Origin: Treponema sp.
Lineage (GTDB): Bacteria; Spirochaetota; Spirochaetia; Treponematales; UBA12059
Direction: 5' to 3'
Assembly (NCBI GenBank): GCA_012517645.1
Contig: JAAYUR010000197.1
Location: forward strand, 1-10,429
DNA: 10,429 bases
Positions 1-6,045 of the stretch are shown in pieces. The notes beneath the pieces were generated by a model. The model was not told where the DNA came from and did not search any database. It saw only the letters and a program-made list of their open reading frames with translations. A program made the translations under genes and the position numbers. Numbering within the stretch: the stretch's first letter is position 1; each line of letters opens with the position of its first letter.

Positions 1-912
1 AAGCGGCCGGACAAGTTCTCCAAGGACCAGATCCGGGTCATCCAGATGATGCACGAACACTTCGCGCGCCTCGCCACCACGGCGCTTTCAGCGCGGCTCA
101 GGTGCCGGGCGCAGTTGCACGTCGCCTCGGTGGACCAGCTCACCTACGAGGAGTTCATCCGTTCCATCCCGACACCGACCACCCTGGCCGTGGTCAGCAT
201 GGATCCCCTGAAAGGCCAAGCCATCCTGGAAATCGACCCTTCCGTGACCTTCACCATCATCGACCGCCTCTTCGGCGGTTCCGGAGAAGGTTCCAAGCTC
301 AACCGGGAACTCACGGATATCGAGCACTCCGTCATGGAGGGCATCATCGTCCGGATCCTGGGGAACATGCGGGAAGCCTGGACCCAGGTGATCGACCTCA
401 GGCCCCGGCTTTCCCAGATCGAGACGAATCCCCAGTTCGCCCAGATCGTTCCCCCCACGGAGATGGTTGTCCTTGTCACCCTGGAGACCAAGGTGGGTGA
501 AATCGAGGGGATGATGAACCTGTGCATCCCCTACCTGACCATAGAGCCCATCGTTTCCAAGCTCTCCGCCCAATACTGGTACAGCTCGGTTCGCCGCGGC
601 GCGACCACGGAGAACCTGAACATCCTGAAGGAGAAGCTGTCCACCGTCGAGATCCCCGTCATCGCGGAGATCGGGAAGATCCAGGTTTCCGTCCGGGACG
701 TCCTGTCCCTGCGGGCCGGGGACGTGGTGCGGCTCTACAACGTGAAGGTGGACGATCCCATGGTCCTGAACGTGGGCAACAAGAAGAAGTTCCTCTGCCG
801 CCCCGGCGTGATCGGCCGAAAGATGGCCGTCCAGATCACGAAAAAGCTGGAGGACGTAGGCCAGGATGAGTTCGAGGAACTTACATCGGAAGAAGGAGAA
901 TCCTATGAGTGA
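1..912 (+). CDS. fliM: Flagellar motor switch protein FliM (5' end outside window)
   Basis: FliM is a C-ring subunit that binds CheY-P and sets the direction of flagellar rotation. The reading frame is open from base 1 (KRPDKFSKDQIRV...), which is internal FliM sequence, so the N-terminal CheY-binding peptide and roughly the first 40-50 residues lie upstream of the window. The ATG at 46 is internal. The 303 visible residues contain the CheC-like middle domain with the FGGSGEG loop (about residues 91-97 of the visible part), where FliM contacts FliG, and a C-terminal SpoA domain (about 210-290) ending in an acidic tail. The TGA at 910-912 overlaps the fliY start by 8 nt, so the two switch genes are probably translationally coupled. 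No damage is seen in the visible part. Confidence 0.96.
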   Translation, partial: KRPDKFSKDQIRVIQMMHEHFARLATTALSARLRCRAQLHVASVDQLTYEEFIRSIPTPTTLAVVSMDPLKGQAILEIDPSVTFTIIDRLFGGSGEGSKLNRELTDIEHSVMEGIIVRILGNMREAWTQVIDLRPRLSQIETNPQFAQIVPPTEMVVLVTLETKVGEIEGMMNLCIPYLTIEPIVSKLSAQYWYSSVRRGATTENLNILKEKLSTVEIPVIAEIGKIQVSVRDVLSLRAGDVVRLYNVKVDDPMVLNVGNKKKFLCRPGVIGRKMAVQITKKLEDVGQDEFEELTSEEGESYE

Positions 913-2041
913 CGGCGCCTTGTCGCAGGAAGAGATCGACTCCCTCCTGGCCGGCCTAGACACGGGCGGCGGGGGAAAGGCTTCCGCCGCTCCCGGCGCC
1001 CAGGGCGGAGGAACCTCTTCCCGGGAAGCCCAGTTCTTCAAGTCCATACTGGAGGGGACGACGGGTTCCCAGTCCCAGAACCTGTCCATGATCACGGGGC
1101 TCGACGTGACGGTCGGAGCCCCCCAGGTGGACCAGGTCCAGAGGGACGCGGTTCTCCAGTCCATACCGGAGGAAGTCCTTGCGGTCCAGATCGACATGAC
1201 CGGCGGGATCCCGGGGGAGCACATGTTCATCCTTTCCAAGGAGACTGCGGTTCGGATCGCCTCCTTGGCGAACAAGGACGATTCCCTTTCAGACCTGGAT
1301 GACATGGCCATATCCGCGGTTTCCGAATGCGTGTCCACCCTTACGGGCACCCTGATCACGGTCTTCACGGACAGGACAGGGAACCGGAGCCTCCAGACCT
1401 CTTCCGCGGAGGGCAGCTACGTACCGAAAGCCATGGTCCGCCTGCCCTCCGGGGACTTCATACGGGTCGTATGGCCGGTCAACATCGGCGGGAAACCCGA
1501 GCAGTTCGTGGAAACCTTCTCCCTTCCCTTTGTACGGGACGTCGTCGCCGCGGCGGGCGGAGGTGGAGCCCCCGCCCAGCCCGCCCAAGCTATGCAGGCG
1601 GCTCCCGGCATGGGCGGAATGGGCATGCAAGGCATGGCCATGCCGAACATGGGAATGTACTCCCAACCCATGGGCGGGGGGATGTTCGCGGGCATGGCCA
1701 ACCCCCTGGGGGGGATGAATCCTCCCAACGTCCAGCCGGTTCAGTTCGCAAACCTGCCCATGCAGAGCGCCCCCCCCGAGGCCGGGAACATCGGCCTGAT
1801 CATGGACGTCTTCATGGAGATGACCGTGGAGCTCGGCCGCACCCGAAAGCTGATCAAGGAGATCCTGGGCATGGGGGAGGGCACGATCATCGAGCTGGAC
1901 AAGCTGGCGGGCGAGCCGGTGGACATTTTGGTCAACCACAAGCTCATAGCCAAGGGGGAGGTCGTGGTCATCGACGAGAATTTCGGCGTCCGGGTCACGG
2001 AGATCGTCTCTCCCATGGAGCGCATGAACGACATGAGCTAG
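905..2041 (+). CDS. fliY: Flagellar motor switch protein FliY (CheC-like domain plus FliN domain)
   Basis: FliY is a 378-residue C-ring protein. The start is the ATG at 905, preceded by AAGGAG (893-898) and overlapping the fliM stop. The same frame is open upstream inside fliM, but a start there would add non-homologous residues. Residues 5-17 (LSQEEIDSLLAGL) resemble the CheY-P docking peptide of FliM/FliY. Residues about 40-212 form a CheC/FliY-type domain. Residues about 216-292 are a Gly/Pro/Met-rich linker with 13 methionines. Residues about 297-370 are the FliN/SpoA domain (GLIMDVFMEMTVELG...VDILVN..IAKGEVVVID..FGVRV). In the CheC-like domain the second-site pattern S-x3-E-x2-N reads S137-x3-E141-x2-S144, and the first site (about 46-62) is hard to recognise, so CheY-P phosphatase activity is doubtful. 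A 182-nt gap follows, the only sizeable one in the operon. Family assignment is firm; loss of catalysis is inference. Confidence 0.95.
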   Translation: MSDGALSQEEIDSLLAGLDTGGGGKASAAPGAQGGGTSSREAQFFKSILEGTTGSQSQNLSMITGLDVTVGAPQVDQVQRDAVLQSIPEEVLAVQIDMTGGIPGEHMFILSKETAVRIASLANKDDSLSDLDDMAISAVSECVSTLTGTLITVFTDRTGNRSLQTSSAEGSYVPKAMVRLPSGDFIRVVWPVNIGGKPEQFVETFSLPFVRDVVAAAGGGGAPAQPAQAMQAAPGMGGMGMQGMAMPNMGMYSQPMGGGMFAGMANPLGGMNPPNVQPVQFANLPMQSAPPEAGNIGLIMDVFMEMTVELGRTRKLIKEILGMGEGTIIELDKLAGEPVDILVNHKLIAKGEVVVIDENFGVRVTEIVSPMERMNDMS

Positions 2042-2089
2042 AGGGCCGCCGACAGCCCTCGAATCGAAGAGAGACCCGGCAGGAACGCG

Positions 2090-2138
2090 CCCCCAAGGGT
2101 ACCGGACTCCCGAAGGATTCCGGAACCACCGCCGGGGG
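2090..2138 (+). terminator. Long imperfect hairpin followed by a U-rich tract (possible terminator or attenuator)
   Basis: Two 13-nt arms, GGTACCGGACTCC (2098-2110) and GGATTCCGGAACC (2115-2127), pair at 11 of 13 positions around a CGAA loop (2111-2114). Outside a small internal loop, CCCCC (2090-2094) can pair with GGGGG (2134-2138). The next 24 nt (2139-2162) contain 14 T, and 2145-2165 is pyrimidine except for one base. This is terminator-like, but the U-run is interrupted (TTGAAATTCC) and the stem is imperfect, so partial termination, attenuation, or an RNA stability or processing element are all possible. It lies between fliY and fliO, upstream of a promoter candidate. Confidence 0.45.
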
Positions 2139-2176
2139 TTGAAATTCCTCTTATTTCTCTTTCCCGTAAATATCTA

Positions 2177-2205
2177 TTGCATTTCCGAATTCGGTGATGT
2201 AGAAT
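2177..2205 (+). promoter_or_regulatory. Candidate sigma70-like promoter ahead of fliO
   Basis: TTGCAT (2177-2182; three of six matches to TTGACA) and TAGAAT (2200-2205; five of six matches to TATAAT) are separated by exactly 17 nt. They lie in the only clearly AT-rich intergenic stretch of the window. A start of transcription near 2212 would place the fliO Shine-Dalgarno at the very 5' end of the RNA. The spacer contains the perfect palindrome CCGAATTCGG (2185-2194), which could be an operator or chance. There is no direct evidence of activity. The -35 box is weak, and the promoter would drive fliO through flhG. Confidence 0.35.
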
Positions 2206-2212
2206 ATATCCC

Positions 2213-2217
2213 GGAGG
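2213..2217 (+). promoter_or_regulatory. Shine-Dalgarno that selects the CTG start of fliO
   Basis: GGAGG lies 6 nt before the CTG at 2224. An in-frame TAG at 2200-2202 closes the frame just upstream, and no ATG, GTG or TTG in this frame lies between that stop and 2254. The GTG at 2254 has no purine-rich sequence at a suitable distance. The site therefore favours initiation at CTG. Confidence 0.6.
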
Positions 2218-2223
2218 GGAAAG

Positions 2224-2862
2224 CTGAAAAAACCGTATCGCGTCCTGTGCGCGGTGGCGGTCCTGACCGTGCTGTGCCCGTCGGCCTTCGCCCAGCCGAC
2301 GCCGGGTACGGGCGGCACCGGGACCGTATCGTCCACGGGACAAGGCTCCGCGGCGCCCGCCGCGGAACGGAACCTCGTACTGGCGGAATCCTCGGAAACC
2401 TCGAACGGCGGAGACCGGAACGCCCTGTCCGGATCCTCCTGGCCGTATTTTCTGAGGATGTTGCTGACCCTGGCGCTTGTCCTGGGGGCCATCTGGCTGA
2501 CGTTCCGGTTCCTTAGAAAGGCCGGCCGTCCCAAGATAGCCGAGGACGCCTTCGTCCGGGTTCTCGCCTCGGCCCCCTTGGGGACCGGAAGGTGGCTGTA
2601 CGTCGTTTCCCTGGGGGCCAAAGCCTTCCTGATAGGCGCCACGGACTCGTCCGTCAACCTCATACACGAGGTGGACGATCCGGAGCTCATCGACGAGATG
2701 AAACTCCGAGCGGCGACCGAACCCCAGGCCGATACACGCGATTTTGGCACCCTCCTGGCGGGCTTGCTGAAGCCCGTATCGAAGCATCGCGCCGGCTCCG
2801 CGAAGGGGATTCCGGACACGGAGTTCCTGGCGCGGCAGAGGGATCGGCTGAAGAGATTCTGA
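2224..2862 (+). CDS. fliO: Flagellar biosynthesis protein FliO (FliZ-type), probable CTG start
   Basis: FliO is a small bitopic membrane protein that helps assemble FliP into the flagellar export gate. With initiation at CTG 2224 (read as Met) the product is 212 residues. It opens with a textbook signal sequence: basic MKKPYR, a hydrophobic core, and an AFA-Q cleavage site near residue 23. Starting at the next legal codon (GTG 2254) would remove the basic n-region and most of the context of the signal. A low-complexity Gly/Ser/Ala/Thr segment (about 24-72) follows, then one membrane helix (about 74-97) ending in RFLRKAG, and a cytoplasmic domain with the FliO pattern VRVLASAPLGTGRWLYVVSLGA (about 111-132). 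The C-terminus is basic. It lies after fliY and 28 nt before fliP, its usual place. FliO is poorly conserved, so context carries part of the call. Confidence 0.85.
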   Translation: MKKPYRVLCAVAVLTVLCPSAFAQPTPGTGGTGTVSSTGQGSAAPAAERNLVLAESSETSNGGDRNALSGSSWPYFLRMLLTLALVLGAIWLTFRFLRKAGRPKIAEDAFVRVLASAPLGTGRWLYVVSLGAKAFLIGATDSSVNLIHEVDDPELIDEMKLRAATEPQADTRDFGTLLAGLLKPVSKHRAGSAKGIPDTEFLARQRDRLKRF

Positions 2863-2890
2863 AGCCGTTTCCGGCGCACCGGGAGGGGAG

Positions 2891-3760
2891 ATGCGCAACC
2901 GCCTCATACTGGTCCTAGCGGCCGCAGTCTTCGCGGGGCCTCTTTCGCCCCTTTCCGCCCAGGGAACCCCGCCCTTCCCCACGGCTCCCCGGGACTCCGC
3001 GGTCGAGGTGCCGGTGCCGGGCGCGGGTGCCGCGCCCCGGGCGGGCGCGGGGACGACGGGCTTCCCGGCCCCACCTCCGGCCGTGCCCTTCGTGGATCTC
3101 ACGATCCGGAATCCCCGGAACAACCGGGAAGTGGCGTTCTCCGTCCAGCTTCTGCTTCTCCTCACGGTCCTGAGCCTGGCCCCCAGCATCCTGATCCTGA
3201 TGACGAGCTTCCTGCGGATCTCGATCGTCCTGGACTTCATCAAGCGCGCCCTCTCCCTCCAGCAGGTTCCCCCCAACCAGGTGCTTCTGGGGATTGCCTT
3301 CTTCATGACCCTCTTCGTCATGTGGCCCACCCTGGACCAGATCAACCGGGAGGCCTTGACCCCCATGGCGGAGGGCCGGATGACCGTATCCGAAGCCTAC
3401 CTCGCCGGGGAAGCGCCTCTCCGGCTCTTCATGTACCGGCAGATGGAGTCGAACCCGGAGAACATCCGCCTTTTCATGTCCCTGCGGGGCCTGGACAAGC
3501 CGACCACCCTGGCGGACGTCCCCACCTATGTCCTCATTCCGGCGTTCATCCTGAACGAGCTCACCGTGGCGTTCAAGATAGGGATCTATTTATATATACC
3601 GTTTATAATTATAGATATGGTCGTGGCTTCCACCCTGATGTCCATGGGCATGATCATGCTGCCTCCGGTCATGATCTCCATGCCCTTCAAGCTGATCCTT
3701 TTTATCCTGGTGGACGGGTGGAACCTCATGACCCGCCAGCTCGTAGCTTCGTTCCGATAG
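2891..3760 (+). CDS. fliP: Flagellar export gate protein FliP
   Basis: FliP is the five-copy core subunit of the FliP-FliQ-FliR export gate in the inner membrane. The ATG at 2891 follows GGAGG (2882-2886). The 289-residue product begins with a cleavable signal peptide (MRNRLILVLAAAVFAG...LSA-Q, cut near residue 23), as is usual for FliP. A Pro/Gly/Ala-rich segment (about 25-66) makes it longer than the usual 210-260 residues. The family core is intact: hydrophobic segment from about 84, LTSFLRI-type motif (104-110), PPNQVLLG (127-134), LADVPTYVLIPAFILNEL (207-224), ASTLMSMGMIMLPPVMISMPFK (about 246-267) and LVDGWNL (273-279). Codons for residues 231-243 are strikingly AT-rich compared with the rest of the gene. 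The stop lies 9 nt before fliQ. Confidence 0.97.
   Translation: MRNRLILVLAAAVFAGPLSPLSAQGTPPFPTAPRDSAVEVPVPGAGAAPRAGAGTTGFPAPPPAVPFVDLTIRNPRNNREVAFSVQLLLLLTVLSLAPSILILMTSFLRISIVLDFIKRALSLQQVPPNQVLLGIAFFMTLFVMWPTLDQINREALTPMAEGRMTVSEAYLAGEAPLRLFMYRQMESNPENIRLFMSLRGLDKPTTLADVPTYVLIPAFILNELTVAFKIGIYLYIPFIIIDMVVASTLMSMGMIMLPPVMISMPFKLILFILVDGWNLMTRQLVASFR
3584..3618 (+). other. AT-rich island inside fliP
   Basis: 30 of these 35 bases are A or T, inside a gene that is otherwise strongly GC-rich. The stretch uses TTA, ATA, TAT and ATT codons rare in the neighbouring genes, for the conserved transmembrane segment around residues 232-243. It contains a perfect TATAAT (3604-3609) with no recognisable -35 box at 16-18 nt. 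ATCTAT (3584-3589) can pair with ATAGAT (3611-3616), and TTATA (3590-3594) with TATAA (3604-3608), giving a weak AU hairpin. Its role is unknown: slow translation during membrane insertion, a cryptic promoter, or chance. Confidence 0.5.
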
Positions 3761-3764
3761 GAGG
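3759..3764 (+). promoter_or_regulatory. Shine-Dalgarno that selects the TTG start of fliQ
   Basis: AGGAGG overlaps the fliP stop codon and lies 5 nt before TTG 3770. A nearer TTG (3765) is out of frame and touches the site, so 3770 is the supported start. Confidence 0.7.
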
Positions 3765-3769
3765 TTGAA

Positions 3770-4039
3770 TTGGATATCGGAGACGCGGTCAACCTGATGC
3801 GGGGGGGCATCCTGGAGGTCGTCGTGATCGCCGCCCCCATCCTCATCGTGGCCCTGACGGTGGGGCTCATCGTATCCATACTCCAGGCCACCACCTCGAT
3901 CCAGGAACAGACCCTGACCTTCGTGCCCAAGATCGCCTCCATCCTGGCGGTCCTGGCCATCCTGGGCGGGTGGATGCTGACCCACCTGGCCCAGTATACC
4001 CGGACCCTGTTCGAGCTGATCCCGATGGCGGCGAGGTAG
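3770..4039 (+). CDS. fliQ: Flagellar export gate protein FliQ (TTG start)
   Basis: FliQ is a small inner-membrane protein; about four copies wrap around the FliP/FliR core of the type III export gate. The product has 89 residues, the normal family length. It has two hydrophobic helices (about 13-37 and 51-76) and the family-typical central stretch QATTSIQEQTLTFVPKI (about 39-55). Initiation is at TTG with an excellent Shine-Dalgarno; the first residues MDIGDAVNLMR match the usual FliQ start. It sits 9 nt after fliP and 4 nt before fliR, so coupling is likely. A run of seven G (3801-3807) falls inside the gene. No odd residues seen. Confidence 0.96.
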   Translation: MDIGDAVNLMRGGILEVVVIAAPILIVALTVGLIVSILQATTSIQEQTLTFVPKIASILAVLAILGGWMLTHLAQYTRTLFELIPMAAR

Positions 4040-4043
4040 GGGC

Positions 4044-4823
4044 GTGTTCAACGAGATCCTGGACGGGGCGGACCTCTTTTTCCTGATCGCCGTCAGGGTG
4101 CTGGCCATGGTGGAGACGGCACCCCTTTTGTCCAGCGACGGGATTCCCCAGGCCGCGAAGATCGCCCTGTCCGGCCTGACCGCGGCGGCGGTCTTTCCCT
4201 GGGTCCGGGAAGCGGGATACCCCATACCGGATACCATCGGCCCCTACCTGGCCCTGCTGGCCGGGGAGGCCCTGCTGGGAGTGATAACGGGCTTCTTCCT
4301 GGTGGCGGTCCAGGCGGCCTTCGTTACCGCGGGACAGTTCTTCTCGCTCCAGATGGGATTCGGTGCCTCCGAGGTGTACGATCCCCTGGCGGAGATCGAG
4401 ATTCCCCTTATGGGCCAGTACCTGAACATCGTGGCCATGCTGGTCTTCGTGCAGGTCGGCGGCTTCCGCAACCTCTTCCTGATCGGGGTCCGGGGCTCCT
4501 TCCAGGCCCTTCGGGCGGTGGACCTGGTGATGCGCCGGGACGGGTTCTTCGAGTACCTCTTCGGGGCCGTGTCCCTGCTGTTCAAGAACGCCATGACCCT
4601 GGCCTTCCCGATCCTGGGAACCCTGATGGTCATCTCCGTGACCATGGGCCTCCTGTCCAAGGCCGCGCCCCAGATGAACCTCCTCACGGAAGGGTTCCCC
4701 CTCAACATCGGGGTGGCTTTCCTCCTCCTCTTCGGGTCCCTGCCCTACCTGATGGAGGCCTTCTCCCGCCTGATCGACGCGGGGTTCCTGGACCTGGCCC
4801 GGATGCTGGGGGGCACGGGATGA
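4044..4823 (+). CDS. fliR: Flagellar export gate protein FliR (GTG start)
   Basis: FliR is the single-copy subunit that caps the FliP ring in the export gate. The product is 259 residues, normal length, starting at GTG 4044 only 4 nt after fliQ with a weak purine-rich site (AGGGG, 4038-4042). It is a polytopic membrane protein with several hydrophobic helices. Recognisable family residues are E75 and the GVITGF segment (79-84), AGQFFSLQMGFG (96-107), the DP pair (113-114), and PQMNLLTEGFP (209-219). Its TGA overlaps the flhB ATG (ATGA, 4820-4823). This arrangement commonly couples translation of fliR and flhB; in some clostridia the two proteins are fused. No damage seen. Confidence 0.96.
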   Translation: MFNEILDGADLFFLIAVRVLAMVETAPLLSSDGIPQAAKIALSGLTAAAVFPWVREAGYPIPDTIGPYLALLAGEALLGVITGFFLVAVQAAFVTAGQFFSLQMGFGASEVYDPLAEIEIPLMGQYLNIVAMLVFVQVGGFRNLFLIGVRGSFQALRAVDLVMRRDGFFEYLFGAVSLLFKNAMTLAFPILGTLMVISVTMGLLSKAAPQMNLLTEGFPLNIGVAFLLLFGSLPYLMEAFSRLIDAGFLDLARMLGGTG

Positions 4824-6007
4824 CGGCTCCGAGCATGGATCCTCGGGCCTTCCCGGCGCCTCCACGGGTCCTGTCACCCAGGGATATCCACCTCCAGTGG
4901 TTCGCGTCCCCCGAGGAGGAGGGCCGCACCGAGGAGCCTTCGGAGTACAAGCTCCGGAAGGCTCGGGAAGAAGGAAGGGTCGCCAAGAGCCAGGACCTCG
5001 TGGCGGCGGTCGGCCTCTTGTTGACCGCCGTTACCCTGGCCGTCCTGGCTCCTTGGATGCTGGCCACCCTCCGGGAGATGATCGTACGGTTCCTCCGGCT
5101 CTCCACGGAGTCGGACATCGTAACCGACGGCGCCCTGGCGGCGGGGCTCTTCTTCCGGTACCTCCTGCGGCTCCTTCTTCCCCTGGCCTCCGTAGGGGTG
5201 CTGGCCGCCCTGTTCGGGAATATCCTGCAGGTCGGTTTCCTGTTCTCCCTCAAGCCGATCACCCCGGATTTCAAGAAGGTCCTGCCCAGGCTCGGTCAGT
5301 ATTTCCAGAGAGTCTTTTCCCTGGAAGGCCTGTACAACCTCGGGAAATCCATGCTCAAGATCCTGATCATCGGCACGGTCGCCTGGATCCTGGTGAACGG
5401 CGAGTTGGACCGGCTGCGAAACCTTTTTCTGGCCCCGTTCTGGACCTCCCTACGGCTGGTCGCGGGAATGATCCTCAAGCTCATCCTGGCCGTCGCGGTC
5501 ACCCTCCTGGCCCTGTCGATCCCGGATTACATGTTCCAGCGGCGACAGTTCCTGGAGCGGATGAAGATGACCAAGCAGGAGGTCAAGGAGGAGCGCAAGA
5601 TGCACGAGGGGGATCCCCAGGTCAAGGGGCGCCTCCGGGAGCGGATGCGCGACCTTCTGACCCGCAACATGGCGGTCAACGTTCCCAAGGCGGATGTGGT
5701 CATCACGAACCCGACCCACTACGCGGTGGCCCTGGAATGGGACCGCGAATCCATGGCCGCCCCCATGGTGACCGCCAAGGGCATGGACGAGGCGGCTCTT
5801 CGGATCCGTCGCATCGCCGAGGACGCCCGGGTCCCGGTGGTGGAGAACCGGCCCCTGGCCCGCGCTCTCTACGCGGAGACGGAGATAGGCCAGGTCATTC
5901 CGGAAAAATACTACCAAGCCATAGCCGCGGTTCTGGCCCACGTCTACGCCCTGTCCGACAAGGGCCGACGGTATGCCCGGGCCGCCGGAGCGGAGGATCT
6001 GCCATGA
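4820..6007 (+). CDS. flhB: Flagellar export switch protein FlhB
   Basis: FlhB switches the export apparatus from rod/hook to filament substrates through autocleavage of its cytoplasmic domain. The 395-residue protein has an N-terminal extension of about 30 residues (including IHLQWFASPEEEG) before the conserved basic stretch RTEEPSEYKLRKAREEGRVA (36-55). Membrane helices follow (about 58-82, 108-140, 178-196, 211-235), then a charged linker (about 240-285) and the autocleavage motif N297-P298-T299-H300 within VVITNPTHYAVAL. PVVENRPLARALY (339-351) is also typical. The start ATG 4820 overlaps the fliR stop and has a G-rich site (4808-4813). Met6 (4835) is an alternative start. The stop forms ATGA with a 13-codon ORF downstream. 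Confidence 0.96.
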   Translation: MTAPSMDPRAFPAPPRVLSPRDIHLQWFASPEEEGRTEEPSEYKLRKAREEGRVAKSQDLVAAVGLLLTAVTLAVLAPWMLATLREMIVRFLRLSTESDIVTDGALAAGLFFRYLLRLLLPLASVGVLAALFGNILQVGFLFSLKPITPDFKKVLPRLGQYFQRVFSLEGLYNLGKSMLKILIIGTVAWILVNGELDRLRNLFLAPFWTSLRLVAGMILKLILAVAVTLLALSIPDYMFQRRQFLERMKMTKQEVKEERKMHEGDPQVKGRLRERMRDLLTRNMAVNVPKADVVITNPTHYAVALEWDRESMAAPMVTAKGMDEAALRIRRIAEDARVPVVENRPLARALYAETEIGQVIPEKYYQAIAAVLAHVYALSDKGRRYARAAGAEDLP

Positions 6008-6045
6008 CGGGGTTCCCGAACCACCCTAGCCCGGAGGAGGCTTAG
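6004..6045 (+). CDS. Possible 13-residue ORF between flhB and flhA (coupling or leader peptide)
   Basis: The ATG at 6004 overlaps the flhB stop codon (ATGA) and has its own Shine-Dalgarno, GGAGG at 5992-5996, 7 nt upstream. The frame reads MTGFPNHPSPEEA and ends with TAG at 6043-6045, directly against the flhA ATG at 6046. The GGAGGAGG that serves flhA (6033-6040) lies inside this ORF. Ribosomes finishing flhB could therefore translate through and restart at flhA. The signals are all visible, but so short an ORF can arise by chance and the peptide may have no function of its own. I know of no named homologue. Confidence 0.35.
   Translation: MTGFPNHPSPEEA

Noticed and set aside
46..51. ATG ATG at 46-51 as the fliM start
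   Set aside because: The frame is open to base 1 and the upstream residues (KRPDKFSKDQ) are conserved FliM sequence, so the true start is outside the window.
88..1368. Long open frames on the minus strand (also at 2038-3366, 3867-4877, 6370-7632 and others)
   Set aside because: They lie opposite clear conserved flagellar genes, give low-complexity products without recognisable domains, and are the expected result of high-GC codon usage.
2041..2060. GAGGGC/GCCCTC hairpin at the fliY stop as a terminator
   Set aside because: The stem is only 6 bp with an 8-nt loop and no U-run follows; the longer structure at 2090-2138 is the better candidate.
2042..2223. A cheY gene between fliY and fliO, as in Bacillus
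   Set aside because: 182 nt is too short for CheY (about 120 residues) and no receiver-domain motif is visible in any frame.
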